Assembly: GCF_023715345.1 (NCBI RefSeq)
Contig: NZ_JAMBNY010000005.1
Coordinates: forward strand, 62,001-126,000
Direction: 5' to 3'
DNA: 64,000 nucleotides
From: Paenibacillus camelliae
GTDB lineage: Bacteria; Bacillota; Bacilli; Paenibacillales; Paenibacillaceae
Part shown: positions 37,449 to 46,547 of the stretch, piece after piece
How the letters are laid out: the number at the start of each line of letters is the position of its first letter
Numbering within the stretch: the first letter of the stretch is position 1
Program-made: the position numbers and the translations under genes
Notes under the pieces: model-generated
Told to the model about the DNA's origin: nothing
The model's input: the letters and a program-made list of their open reading frames with translations, nothing else
Database searches by the model: none

Positions 37449-39053
37449 ATGTATGGTGAGCTGAGTGAATTAACGCTAAGGCAGAAGCTAGGCCAAATCT
37501 TTATGTTTGGCTTTGACGGACATCATGTGCCGCCGCATGTACAGGACTTGCTGCGGGATTATAGGCTGGGCAATATCATTTATTTCAGGCGTAATGTATC
37601 ACATAGCGAGCAGATTATTGCGTTGTCTCAGGAGCTGCAGCAGCAGTCTGCACGATGGAACAGTATACCTTTGTCTATTGCGATCGATCAAGAGGGCGGA
37701 ATGGTCGCTCGGATTGACCGTGACGTTACCGTTATGCCCGGTCAGATGACGCTAGGTGCAGCGGGGAGTGCGAAGTATACCTATGATGCAGGAAAGATAT
37801 CCGGCATGGAGCTTGCCCAGCTCGGCATAACGATCAATTTTGCACCTGTGCTCGATGTGAACAATAATCCGCTTAACCCTGTCATCGGCATACGATCCTT
37901 TGGCGAGCAGCCAGAGCAGGTTGCCGAGCTCGGTGTGTCGATGATAGACGGCTATCAGGAGATGGGTGTAGCAGCCTGTGCCAAGCATTTTCCTGGTCAT
38001 GGTGACACGACGGCTGATTCTCATGAGGAGCTGCCTGCTGTCATGCACTCGCTTGATCGGCTCCATCGAATCGAGCTTGTCCCTTTCAAAGCTGCCGTTG
38101 CAGCTGGAGTCGAGCTAATTATGACTGCACATGTTCAATTTCCAGCTTTAGAGCCTGGTGGTAAGCCAGCTACGCTATCGCATCGTGTATTAACAGAGCT
38201 GCTGCGTGAGGAACTTGGATTTGAAGGCGTTATTGTAACAGATTGCTTAGAGATGAAGGCAATATCTGAAGGTGTAGGCGTAGGAGAGGGAGCAGTCGAA
38301 GCATTCAAGGCAGGAGCAGACCTCATATTAGTAAGCCATCGATTGGATCGACAGCTTGAGGCTTATGCTGCGCTGGAGCAAGCAGTGCTTGCAGGTGAGA
38401 TTAGCGAGGAGCGTCTAAATGAATCCGTTAAGCGTATGCTGAGCATGAAGCAGAGGCAGCAGCATAAGCTGCAGCAGGCTAAGGCTAGTAGCGATTTCCT
38501 CCCGATCGGTGCAGCAGAGTCGATCGAGCGCTGCCAGCGTATGATGGAACAGGCTGTAACACTTGTTCAGGATCAAGCGGAGTATTTGCCGCTTGATAGA
38601 ACGGAGCAGACGCTTGTTCTATGGCCTGAGGTGCGAGAGTCTACTCAGGTTGACGAGGTAATCGAGCAGGAGCTAACGCTAGGCAAGCAGCTTAATCAGC
38701 TCGGGCTGTCTACTGTCGAGCTCGTTATCGGTACAGAACCGACACAAGAGGAGCTCGAACAGGTAGAGCATATGCTGAAGCAAGAGCGCTTTGGTCAGAT
38801 CGTGATGGGCATGTATAATGCCTCATCCTCATCAGGTCAAGTTCATATTGTACAGCTGCTGTCTAAGCTGTCTGAGCAGCAGAAGGCGAAAGTCATTTTT
38901 ATATCGCTGCGCAATCCTTATGATCGCTCACTATTAAGTAGCAGCGATACCTATATATGTGCCTATGAAAATAGACCTCAGATGCTGCAAGCATTAAGCC
39001 TTGCTTTAGTTGGCAGCATCCCGTTTCAAGGAAAGCTGCCAGTACAGCTGTGA
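37449..39053 (+). CDS. nagZ: GH3 beta-N-acetylhexosaminidase (NagZ type)
   Basis: 534 aa from ATG 37449 (TTG 37446 is an alternative, directly after the regulator stop). GH3 TIM barrel with the NagZ-specific KHFPGHGDTTADSH (His-Asp acid/base pair) and VTDCLEMKAI with the Asp nucleophile. The C-terminal part (about 350-534) forms a second alpha/beta domain, as in the two-domain B. subtilis NagZ. No signal peptide, so it likely acts in the cytoplasm on imported GlcNAc-containing disaccharides or muropeptides. Last gene of the operon; the products fit the nagB/nagA operon at 41110. Confidence 0.9.
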   Translation: MYGELSELTLRQKLGQIFMFGFDGHHVPPHVQDLLRDYRLGNIIYFRRNVSHSEQIIALSQELQQQSARWNSIPLSIAIDQEGGMVARIDRDVTVMPGQMTLGAAGSAKYTYDAGKISGMELAQLGITINFAPVLDVNNNPLNPVIGIRSFGEQPEQVAELGVSMIDGYQEMGVAACAKHFPGHGDTTADSHEELPAVMHSLDRLHRIELVPFKAAVAAGVELIMTAHVQFPALEPGGKPATLSHRVLTELLREELGFEGVIVTDCLEMKAISEGVGVGEGAVEAFKAGADLILVSHRLDRQLEAYAALEQAVLAGEISEERLNESVKRMLSMKQRQQHKLQQAKASSDFLPIGAAESIERCQRMMEQAVTLVQDQAEYLPLDRTEQTLVLWPEVRESTQVDEVIEQELTLGKQLNQLGLSTVELVIGTEPTQEELEQVEHMLKQERFGQIVMGMYNASSSSGQVHIVQLLSKLSEQQKAKVIFISLRNPYDRSLLSSSDTYICAYENRPQMLQALSLALVGSIPFQGKLPVQL

Positions 39054-39197
39054 GGAGAGTTTCAGGCCTGGCATTGCGCTATGAGGCTGCTAGTGATGTA
39101 AAGTCAAGTAATGTAAAGTAATGTAAGTAACATTTCGAGCAACAGCATTCCGATTGGTCAATATAGCTTCAATATCACTAGGTAAGCATTCATGAAC

Positions 39198-39245
39198 AAG
39201 GAGGCATCTCCTCATCTTTTATTCGTGATGAGGAGATGCCTCCTT
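39198..39245 (+). terminator. Terminator downstream of nagZ
   Basis: AAGGAGGCATCTCCTCAT (39198-39215) pairs perfectly with ATGAGGAGATGCCTCCTT (39228-39245), an 18-bp stem. The 281-bp gap 39054-39334 holds no gene. Confidence 0.75.
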
Positions 39246-39334
39246 AAAGTTGAAACAAGGCTCAGGGTTGAAAGCTTGCAGCCTGAAGTATGAGAATAAC
39301 AAAGTTAAGTTTAGTGCAAGGAGGTAGATAAGCC

Positions 39335-39568
39335 TTGTTAATATTTTTGCGGGTTCTATTTTCAATAGTTACAATAGCAATAGCCGGATATTCATTAATA
39401 ACAGGTGATTATGAATATCAAGCATACATGACTCTATCTTTAGGCTTAACGATGTTGGTAACGGGAATACATGAATACCAAAATAATAAAAAGGTAAGCG
39501 GTTGGTTATTTATCTTACTGTTTGCATTGTTTCTATATTTGTCTATCCACAGATTAATATTATTTTGA
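39335..39568 (+). CDS. Small membrane protein (DUF3953/YczI-like)
   Basis: 77 aa, TTG start with GCAAGGAGGTAG as RBS. Three hydrophobic segments (about 1-22, 30-46, 54-77) joined by the polar HEYQNNKKVSG. The size, three helices and GDYEYQAYMTLSLGLTMLVTG match the small DUF3953-type membrane family known from Bacillus; function unknown. Convergent with the MATE exporter, with only 13 bp between stops. Confidence 0.7.
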   Translation: MLIFLRVLFSIVTIAIAGYSLITGDYEYQAYMTLSLGLTMLVTGIHEYQNNKKVSGWLFILLFALFLYLSIHRLILF

Positions 39569-39581
39569 CAGCTAAGCTTCA

Positions 39582-40955
39582 TTATACAAGCTTATGCCGA
39601 TACCACTTATCTCCTCTGAAGCGCATGTAGAACACAGCCCCACGAATTCCCCATTCAGCGACCATCGCTATCCATACACCAACGAGACCAAACTGCAATG
39701 TAATGCCAAGAATATAACCAAGAATGACGCGGAACAGCCACATCGTAAGCAATGAAACGATGGAGATAAAGGTTGAATCACCAGCTGCACGCATAGCCGA
39801 AGGCAGAATGAAGCTGAGCGACCAGAAGAGCGGCTGTGCAACCGAAATTATAATAATGAGCTGGAATATATCAGGCACAATCTCACTAGGTGGATTATAT
39901 AGTCCGACTAGCGAAGGGAATATCGCGAGCAAGACAGCTGTAATCACAACGAAGAAAGCACACGACATCCATAAGAAGGAACGAATAAATTTACGAGCGT
40001 CATCAATCTCTCGACGTCCTATGCACTGCCCAACAACAGTGACGATAGCTACGCTTAACGTACTGCCGCCAACCTGAAACAGTAGAGAAAGAGAATTACT
40101 GATCGCATTGACTGTAATAGACAGTGTACCAAGCTGGACAATAAACGTTTGTGTAAGCAGCTTCCCACCATTAAAGAACAGCTGCTCCGCCGCAAAGGGC
40201 AAACCAATAAACATAATCTTTTTTAGCAAAGCTAATTGGGGCTTGAATACATCCTTGAGCTTAACGTTTAAGGTGTGGCACATTTTGAATAGGTAAAAGA
40301 CTGCAATCGAGGCACCAAGAACACGGGAGACTATATATGAGATAGCAAGGCCCAGCACGCCGAGATCCATCACCGTAATGAATAAGATATTCAAGACAAA
40401 GTATGTTAAATTCAATATGACAGATAGAAATAGACAAGCCTTCGTCTCAGACACACCACGCAAAACACCAACGATCGATTGATAAATTGCAAAAAACGGA
40501 TAAGAAATACTGCTGCCAATTAAAAACAGCTTCGCGTTTGCAAGCACGTCAGCATCAGCGCTGCCGAACAGCAGCTGCAGCAGCTGAGAATGAAACAAAA
40601 TAATAAGTATACATAAGGAAATAGATATGACAGCAATGGCCGAGATAGCTTGTGATGCGGCTCTTGATGCCTGCTCCGGATTTCTGCCGCCAAAATATTG
40701 CGCAACAATGACAGTACCGCCTGTTGCAATCGCAATAAATACACTGACAATAAAAATATTCAGCGAGTCAACGACACTAACCGCACTGACAGCCGCCACA
40801 CCAGAAGAGCTGATCATGGCAGTGTTTAATATGCTGATTAGAACGATGAACGCTGAATCTATAAAAATAGGGATAATCAATGAAAAAATTTGCTTCGCAT
40901 TCATTGTTTTCCCTGTAAATTGCTTTTGAAAATAGGACATAGCCATAGTGAACAT
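39582..40955 (-). CDS. MATE-family efflux transporter
   Basis: 457 aa with twelve hydrophobic segments and the twofold MATE arrangement: IIPIFIDSAF and ATGGTVIVAQYFGGRNPEQA in the first half; GLPFAAEQLFFNGGKLL, VVGQCIGRREIDDARKF and PSAMRAAGDSTF in the second. MATE proteins export cationic drugs or metabolites using a sodium or proton gradient; the substrate is not predictable. Several Met codons near the start leave the exact N-terminus open (40955 or the ATGs 9 and 15 bases in). Divergent from the amino-sugar operon. Confidence 0.92.
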   Translation of the reverse strand: MFTMAMSYFQKQFTGKTMNAKQIFSLIIPIFIDSAFIVLISILNTAMISSSGVAAVSAVSVVDSLNIFIVSVFIAIATGGTVIVAQYFGGRNPEQASRAASQAISAIAVISISLCILIILFHSQLLQLLFGSADADVLANAKLFLIGSSISYPFFAIYQSIVGVLRGVSETKACLFLSVILNLTYFVLNILFITVMDLGVLGLAISYIVSRVLGASIAVFYLFKMCHTLNVKLKDVFKPQLALLKKIMFIGLPFAAEQLFFNGGKLLTQTFIVQLGTLSITVNAISNSLSLLFQVGGSTLSVAIVTVVGQCIGRREIDDARKFIRSFLWMSCAFFVVITAVLLAIFPSLVGLYNPPSEIVPDIFQLIIIISVAQPLFWSLSFILPSAMRAAGDSTFISIVSLLTMWLFRVILGYILGITLQFGLVGVWIAMVAEWGIRGAVFYMRFRGDKWYRHKLV

Positions 40956-41042
40956 ATTGTTTTGTCATCTCGATTCTTTTATAGATCTTTATCTATTATA
41001 GCATGCAAATGTAGAAAATATGGAATGATAATAGTCGGAGTT

Positions 41043-41088
41043 GAAAATAATTATCTAAATTGGTAAACTAATTATGAAAATAATTTTC
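41043..41088. promoter_or_regulatory. Pair of candidate RpiR operators
   Basis: GAAAATAATTATC (41043-41055) and GAAAATAATTTTC (41076-41088) are direct copies 33 bp apart; the second is a perfect 13-base palindrome. They lie between the divergent MATE gene and the ROK/RpiR/nag operon, just before the RBS at 41094-41100. Confidence 0.5.
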
Positions 41089-41109
41089 CTATAGAGGAGG
41101 TTGCAGCCC

Positions 41110-42066
41110 GTGATATCTACACAAAGTACGAATTCATGTGCAGTCGGTATTGATATTGGAGGTACGAAAACGCTTGTAGCACTTATCGATTCCAAAGGCA
41201 GCATACTCGATAAAATCGAATTTCCCTCCATGCCCGAGACTGGCTCTGATCATATGATGAAACGGATTCGCGAATCCGTTTCATCCTTATTAAAAAGTCT
41301 GCCGAGTGATGGACAGCTGATTGGGATAGGCATTGCGACAGCAGGTGTTATTGACTCCGCTCGCAAGGTGATTGTATATGCATCCAATTTGGGATGGGAT
41401 CATGTTGATGTTGGCACAGAGCTTGAGCAAAGCTTCCAGGTGCCTGTTAAGCTAGGCAATGATGCTAATTTGGCTGCAGTTGCCGAATATGTATGGGGAA
41501 CAGAAAAAGAAATCAATGATTTAATCTATGTTACTGTCAGCACAGGTATTGGCGCAGGAATTGTGAGCGAGGGCCGACTGGTGAAGGGTGCTTCAGACAG
41601 TGCAGGAGAATTCGGACATATATCCATAGATCTCAAGGGTGAGCCATGCTCCTGCGGTAACGTAGGATGTTTAGAAAATTATTGCTCTGGTACTGCAATT
41701 GCGCGTATTGCGAATGAGCGGTTAGCTCTAACAGAGCAAGGCGATGCTTGGACAAGTAAAGCCGTGCTGGATGCCGCACATCGGGGTGACGAAGCGGCAT
41801 GTGCTATTATAGACGAGGCTGCCTTTTATCTCGGCAACGGAATAGTTTCATTAATACATTTATTTAACCCATCACAAATTATTTTTGGTGGTGGAGTGAT
41901 GAGCGCCGAGCATCGATTATATGAAGAGACGAAGCGCATAGTCGAGGAGCGCTGCTTGCCAAGCATGTATAAAGAGGTTACGATTCGAAGAACGGAGCTT
42001 GGTAAAGAGATTGGAGTTTTAGGAGCAGCAGGACAATTCTTTATGGATGACGCTGCAACTCGCTAA
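41110..42066 (+). CDS. ROK-family sugar kinase, probably amino sugar
   Basis: 318 aa from GTG 41110; GAGGAGG at 41094-41100 abuts the other possible start (TTG 41101), so the GTG nine bases on is preferred. ROK signatures: AVGIDIGGTKT (ATP loop), GNDANLAAVAE, the zinc motif CSCGNVGCLENYCSGTA, and GGGV. With nagB and nagA downstream, GlcNAc or a related sugar is a likely substrate, although ROK glucokinases look alike. First gene of a four-gene operon. Confidence 0.85.
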   Translation: MISTQSTNSCAVGIDIGGTKTLVALIDSKGSILDKIEFPSMPETGSDHMMKRIRESVSSLLKSLPSDGQLIGIGIATAGVIDSARKVIVYASNLGWDHVDVGTELEQSFQVPVKLGNDANLAAVAEYVWGTEKEINDLIYVTVSTGIGAGIVSEGRLVKGASDSAGEFGHISIDLKGEPCSCGNVGCLENYCSGTAIARIANERLALTEQGDAWTSKAVLDAAHRGDEAACAIIDEAAFYLGNGIVSLIHLFNPSQIIFGGGVMSAEHRLYEETKRIVEERCLPSMYKEVTIRRTELGKEIGVLGAAGQFFMDDAATR

Positions 42067-42079
42067 GGAGGATGCCTAC

Positions 42080-42937
42080 TTGAGTTTAATGCAAGCGATG
42101 AAAGATAGTGTTGGTAGCTTAACACCTCAAGAGAGAAAGCTCGCAGAATATATTCTTCAGCATCCAAGAGAAGCGGTACATTTAACAATTACGGAGCTGG
42201 CAAGGCTCTCAGGGAGCAGCACAGCTACGATTTCAAGATTTTGTAGAGCATTTCAGGTGGACAATTTTAGTGAGTTTAAGATGAGGCTGGCGATGGAGCT
42301 TGTCGAGGAGCCTGCTGGCAGTACCTATCAGGATATTGTAGCGGGTCAATCTCTTGATCATATTGTCGCTGCGATTACGGCAAATCACCTTCGATCTGTA
42401 TCTGATACTACAAAGCTTCTAGATTATGGTAAGCTAAGAGAGACGATAGATGTACTTCATCATGCGAACCGCATCGATTTATATGGAACTGCAACCTCTG
42501 GTGTGGTCGCGAATGACTTCTATCAGAAGCTAATTCGTATCGGTAAATCAACAGCTGTATTTTCTGATCCGCATATGCAGCAAACCTCTGCTGCATCTCT
42601 TATGCCAGGTGACGTAGCGATCGGCTTCTCTTATTCGGGAGAAACGATTGAAACGATCAGCGCTCTTAGCAGTGCAGCCGAGCAAGGAGCGACAACCATA
42701 TCGGTCACGAAGCATGGTGCAAGCACATTAGCGAGTATAGCGGACATCAGTCTATTTATATCATCCTCAGAAGCAGGGATGAGACGCGGGGATATGGCTT
42801 CAAGAATGGCACAACTGCATTTAGTAGACATCTTATTTGTTGGATTAGTAAGTGAGTACTTCGATACGTATGTTCCACGTCTAGAACGCTCGTATCAAAA
42901 CGTAAAACGATTTGTGAAACAAAAGAGAGGAGATTGA
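42080..42937 (+). CDS. RpiR/MurR-family transcriptional regulator
   Basis: 285 aa from TTG 42080, preceded by AAGGAGG (42065-42071), which overlaps the kinase stop. The N-terminal RpiR helix-turn-helix (about 10-75: LTPQERKLAEYILQHPREAVHLTITELARLSGSS) is followed by a SIS sugar-phosphate isomerase-fold domain (about 110-250: YGTATSGVVANDF, GFSYSGETIETI). Such regulators sense phosphosugars. Location inside the kinase/nagB/nagA operon suggests it controls this operon, perhaps at the paired sites at 41043-41088. Confidence 0.9.
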   Translation: MSLMQAMKDSVGSLTPQERKLAEYILQHPREAVHLTITELARLSGSSTATISRFCRAFQVDNFSEFKMRLAMELVEEPAGSTYQDIVAGQSLDHIVAAITANHLRSVSDTTKLLDYGKLRETIDVLHHANRIDLYGTATSGVVANDFYQKLIRIGKSTAVFSDPHMQQTSAASLMPGDVAIGFSYSGETIETISALSSAAEQGATTISVTKHGASTLASIADISLFISSSEAGMRRGDMASRMAQLHLVDILFVGLVSEYFDTYVPRLERSYQNVKRFVKQKRGD

Positions 42938-42938
42938 C

Positions 42939-43667
42939 ATGAATATTTTAAAGTTTAACTCTGAAGCAAAGCTTAATGAGGCTGCTGCTCGTATTATTAC
43001 TTCTACAGTACAGGTAAACCCTTCCGCGGTGCTTGGATTAGCAACAGGTGGAACGCCGATAGGCATTTATAAAGAGCTTGTGAAGGATTATAATGAAGGG
43101 CTTGTTAGCTTTAGCCGCGTAACGACGTTTAATCTGGATGAATATGTTGGTCTTTCACCAGATCACCACCAAAGCTACAGCCATTATATGAAAGAGAATT
43201 TGTTCAATCATGTCGATATCGCGGCTGAGCGTACAAATATTCCTTTTGGCTTAGCTGATCAGCTTGAAGAAGAATGCCGTCAATATGACGAGCGCATCGA
43301 AGCAGCAGGGCGAATTGATATTCAACTGCTTGGTCTAGGGCATAACGGTCACATTGGATTCAATGAGCCAGAAGATGAGCTGTCCAGCAGCACACATGTC
43401 GTTAACCTTGCTGAAGAAACGAAGCAAGCCAATGCACGCTTCTTCACGGAAACAGAAGAGGTTCCTAGCCAAGCGATTACAATGGGCGTAGGTACGATTC
43501 TAAAAGCTAAGATGCTTATGCTCGTCGTAAAGGGCGCAGACAAAGCAGAAATCGTGAAACGTGCGCTTACAGGACCAGTTACGACACAATGCCCAGCTTC
43601 GCTGCTGCAAACTCACCCAAATCTTGTTGTACTCGTTGATGAAGCAGCAGGTAGCTTACTCCCATGA
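42939..43667 (+). CDS. nagB: Glucosamine-6-phosphate deaminase
   Basis: 242 aa, the usual length. GLATGGTPIGIYKEL, FNLDEYVGL (catalytic Asp), HHQSYSHYMKENLFNHV and GLGHNGHIGFNEP are the conserved active-site segments. It converts glucosamine-6-phosphate to fructose-6-phosphate and ammonia. GAGAGGAG precedes the ATG, one base after the regulator stop. Its stop overlaps the nagA start (ATGA), giving translational coupling. Confidence 0.96.
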   Translation: MNILKFNSEAKLNEAAARIITSTVQVNPSAVLGLATGGTPIGIYKELVKDYNEGLVSFSRVTTFNLDEYVGLSPDHHQSYSHYMKENLFNHVDIAAERTNIPFGLADQLEEECRQYDERIEAAGRIDIQLLGLGHNGHIGFNEPEDELSSSTHVVNLAEETKQANARFFTETEEVPSQAITMGVGTILKAKMLMLVVKGADKAEIVKRALTGPVTTQCPASLLQTHPNLVVLVDEAAGSLLP

Positions 43668-44830
43668 CACATACCATCATACACAATGTACGAGTCGTTC
43701 AAGAGCAATCAGTGCTAGAGCTTGGGTGGGTAGTTGTACAGAACGATTGTATTATTGCGATAGGCTCAGCTGAGGATCAACTCCCAGAGCTGCCGGAGGA
43801 TACAGTTAAACTTGATGGAGCCGGAGCGTATCTCGTTCCTGGCTTTATCGACATACATGTTCACGGTGGAGCGGGCGAGGACTTCATGACTGCTAAGCAG
43901 GAAGAGCTTGATACGATAACACGCTTCCATATGGAAAACGGAACGACGGCGATGCTGGCTACTACGGTAACTGGTGCTAATGAGCATCTAACAGCTGTGA
44001 TTGACGCGGTTCAGCAGTATCAGCAACGACCTATGCCGTATGCTCAGTTAGTCGGCGTTCATCTGGAAGGGCCTTTCGTCAATCCGAAATGGAAGGGCGC
44101 ACAGAACGAAAGCTACATGATCGAGCCTCAGCTGCCATGGCTGGAAGCATGGGTTAAGGATTATCCAGGTATCATAAAAATGCAAACATTGGCACCAGAG
44201 ATCAATGGTGCACCTGCCTATATTAAAGCGTTGACGGAAGCAGGTATCGTTGCTGCACTAGGTCACACGGATGCGCACTATGCGGATGTACAAGAAGCAG
44301 TGAAGAGTGGTTTAACTCATGCTGTTCACACGTTTAATGCGATGCGTGGCCTGCATCACCGTGAGCCTGGAACAGTAGGTGCGGTATTAACGACACCGGG
44401 CATTACCGCTGAAATTATTGCCGATGGTGAGCATGTGCATCCTGTTGCGGTTCAACTTATGCTGTTAGCAAAGGGTGTTGACGGGATCGTGCTCGTAACG
44501 GATGCGATGTCCGCAGCTGGCATGCCGGACGGTGAGTATATGCTTGGAGAGCTGCCTGTTGTCGTAACAGACAATATTGCTCGGTTAAAGGAGGGCGGCA
44601 GCTTAGCTGGCAGCACGTTAACGATGATCCGAGGCTTTCAATTCTTAATTCGTGAATTAGGAATCTCAGTCGTTGAAGCGAGCCGAATCGCGAGCCTGAA
44701 TCCAGCAAAGGTGATTGGGCTGGATCAGCAGTATGGAAGCATTGCTGTAGGCAAACGTGCGGACCTATTGCTGCTTGATGGGGAGTTTGCAATACAGTCA
44801 GTAATCATAGGCGGCGAAGTCCGCATTTAG
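43664..44830 (+). CDS. nagA: N-acetylglucosamine-6-phosphate deacetylase
   Basis: 388 aa amidohydrolase. Metal- and substrate-binding segments: DIHVHGG, HLEGPFVNPKWKGAQ, ALGHTDA, HTFNAMRGLHHREPG and VTDAMSAAG. It deacetylates GlcNAc-6-phosphate to supply NagB. It overlaps nagB by four bases. The TAG stop (44828-44830) is part of the shared edge TTAGAGGTA of the following repeat element, so the last residues of this gene abut the repeat. Confidence 0.95.
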   Translation: MTHTIIHNVRVVQEQSVLELGWVVVQNDCIIAIGSAEDQLPELPEDTVKLDGAGAYLVPGFIDIHVHGGAGEDFMTAKQEELDTITRFHMENGTTAMLATTVTGANEHLTAVIDAVQQYQQRPMPYAQLVGVHLEGPFVNPKWKGAQNESYMIEPQLPWLEAWVKDYPGIIKMQTLAPEINGAPAYIKALTEAGIVAALGHTDAHYADVQEAVKSGLTHAVHTFNAMRGLHHREPGTVGAVLTTPGITAEIIADGEHVHPVAVQLMLLAKGVDGIVLVTDAMSAAGMPDGEYMLGELPVVVTDNIARLKEGGSLAGSTLTMIRGFQFLIRELGISVVEASRIASLNPAKVIGLDQQYGSIAVGKRADLLLLDGEFAIQSVIIGGEVRI

Positions 44831-44836
44831 AGGTAG

Positions 44837-45063
44837 GTTAAAAAGTCCGACTTTGATGACGAAGAATTGCGTTGTAGCTTATTCAACGTCGAATATGGGG
44901 TTCAACCGAAAACTGCGGTGCGCACGTACCAATACCGTACGCTGCGCTCCTTGCTTTCTATAAGAACACCAGCGGAGCTTACCATCTCTAAAGCGACCTC
45001 CTGACGAAGGAAGGTTCGAGCGTAGAGAAGGTAAGCGGAGCGCTGAAAGCCGAACTTTTGAAC
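44837..45063 (+). repeat. Terminal-inverted-repeat element, long form, copy 3
   Basis: 227 bp. Ends GTTAAAAAGTCCGACTTT and AAAGCCGAACTTTTGAAC. Contains the near-palindrome ATTCAACGTCGAAT, GTACCAATACCGTACG, and an extra hairpin ACCATCTCTAAAGCGACCTC...GGTTCGAGCGTAGAGAAGGT that the 167-bp copies lack. Confidence 0.85.
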
Positions 45064-45081
45064 TTACAATTAAAATGGGAT

Positions 45082-45308
45082 GTTCAAAAGTCTTGCTTCG
45101 ATGACGAAGAATTGCGTTGTAGCGTATTCGGCGTCGAATCTGGGGTTCAACCGAAAACTGCGGTGCACACGTACCCATACTGTACGCTGCGCTCCTTGCT
45201 TTCTATAAAGACACCAGCGGAGCTTACCATCTCTAAAGCGACCTCCTGACGAAGGAAGGTTCAAGCGTAGAGAAGGTAAGCGGAGCGCTGAAAGCCAAAC
45301 TTTTGAAC
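45082..45308 (+). repeat. Terminal-inverted-repeat element, long form, copy 4
   Basis: 227 bp, a tandem duplicate of the previous copy with a period of 245 bp; the 18-bp spacer TTACAATTAAAATGGGAT recurs after copies 3 and 4. Ends GTTCAAAAGTCTTGCTTC and AAAGCCAAACTTTTGAAC. Confidence 0.85.
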
Positions 45309-45326
45309 TTACAATTAAAATGGGAT

Positions 45327-45584
45327 GTTCAAAAGTCTTGCTTCGATGACGAAGAATGGCGTTGTAGCGTATTCGACGTCGAATCATGAGCGCTAGCGAA
45401 GAGTTAATCTTTCGATGCATGTTTTCTACGAAAACATTATAGGTGCGCACGTACCAATAAACGAACGTGCGAACTTGCTTATAAAGACTCCAGCGGAGCA
45501 TACCATCTCTAAAGCGACCTCCTGACGAAGGAAGGTTCGAGCGTAGAGAAGGTAAGCGGAGCGCTGAAAGTCGAACTTTTGAAC
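45327..45584 (+). repeat. Terminal-inverted-repeat element, long form, copy 5
   Basis: 258 bp, third tandem copy, with an insert of about 30 bases containing TTTTCTACGAAAACATTATA. Ends GTTCAAAAGTCTTGCTTC and AAAGTCGAACTTTTGAAC. Confidence 0.85.
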
Positions 45585-45968
45585 TAATATTTAAAGACTC
45601 GGTATAGGCGCGAGACTTGCTCAAAATGAACGTATTAAACCTAATTAGATAAGTGGGCAGACTTGCCCCTTGTTGTATAAAGAGAAGGACACCACTCCAA
45701 CCAAAGAGTAGGTGTCTTTTGTCGTCTTGAGGCTAATATATAATAAACTAATTCAAAATAGTTTAATAGATAAGAGTTTACACCTCTTACGAGAAGCTTG
45801 TATCCCTTTCTAAGCCTTTCTACAAAACGGTTAGATAAATAGGTGACAAGGTGAGAATAGTAATAACCCTTTCGTAAAGTCTTCCGTTTTTTTGTTATTA
45901 TGTATATAATTGTATTATTGTATGTATTATATGCATTTCAACAATTAAATTACTGAGGACGGAAAACT
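45585..45968. other. AT-rich gap with terminator
   Basis: A hairpin GACACC...GGTGTCTTTT at about 45686-45721 is a likely terminator for upstream transcripts. The rest is AT-rich with no recognised gene; weak promoter-like sequence (TATATAATTGTATTATTG near 45903-45920) precedes the lipoprotein gene. Confidence 0.5.
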
Positions 45969-46340
45969 ATGAAAAAAATATTGTCTATTATGATTCTACT
46001 AGTATTTGTACTTTCTGCTTGTTCTGGAAGTGACCCTGTAAAAGCTACTATGCAAGATTACTTAAATGCAGTAAAAAATCTTGAGGGTGAAAAAGCCTTT
46101 AATTATATTTATTATGTAGATCCAAACAAAGCGGATACGCTTGAATCTTTTTCTGAAAACATTGCATTAGAGGTCTTGGAAGATTATAAAATTAGAAGAA
46201 TTGAAGAGATAGTTAAAGATCAAACTTATGTAGTGTATGTTGATTTTTACATAGAAGATCGTACTCCACTTGAAAGCCTTCCCTTTAAAGTGCAACTACT
46301 AGATGAAAAATGGAAAATTGTATTTGGTGAATCTATATAG
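45969..46340 (+). CDS. Small secreted lipoprotein
   Basis: 123 aa. Signal peptide with lipobox LSAC (Cys about 18), then a DUF4878-like pattern: TMQDYLNAVKNLEGEKAFNYIY near the N-terminus and EKWKIVFGES at the end. Members of this fold are cell-surface proteins of unknown role. The gene is visibly more AT-rich than its neighbours, flanked by two terminators, and stands alone, which hints at recent acquisition (inference). Confidence 0.75.
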   Translation: MKKILSIMILLVFVLSACSGSDPVKATMQDYLNAVKNLEGEKAFNYIYYVDPNKADTLESFSENIALEVLEDYKIRRIEEIVKDQTYVVYVDFYIEDRTPLESLPFKVQLLDEKWKIVFGESI

Positions 46341-46360
46341 AAGTGTTCCATACTAAATAG

Positions 46361-46419
46361 AAGGAAGAAAACATATATTATATTTCATTTATAATATGTG
46401 TTATTTCTTCCTTTTTTTG
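46361..46419 (+). terminator. Terminator after the lipoprotein gene
   Basis: AAGGAAGAAA (46361-46370) pairs with TTTCTTCCTT (46404-46413), extended by ACATATATTATA and TATAATATGTGT, followed by seven or more Ts. Confidence 0.85.
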
Positions 46420-46430
46420 TGTTAATAATT

Positions 46431-46467
46431 ATTATTTTAATGATTACTAACTACTAATTAAAATAAT
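46431..46467. promoter_or_regulatory. Inverted repeat upstream of the NERD cassette
   Basis: ATTATTTTAAT (46431-46441) and ATTAAAATAAT (46457-46467) are perfect 11-base arms, 15 bases apart. TATAAT at 46493-46498 is a possible -10 for the cassette. A regulator site is possible but unproven. Confidence 0.35.
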
Positions 46468-46547
46468 TCCTATAAAAATAATAGATTTCCTGTATAATTA
46501 TATAGGCGTAGGTAAAATGTCATCATAGATGGAAGGGAAGGGATAGC

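Noticed and set aside
45070..45624. 184-aa reverse frame and similar frames in the repeats after nagA
   Set aside because: They contain the same peptide blocks repeated with the 245-bp DNA period, so they are shadows of repeats.
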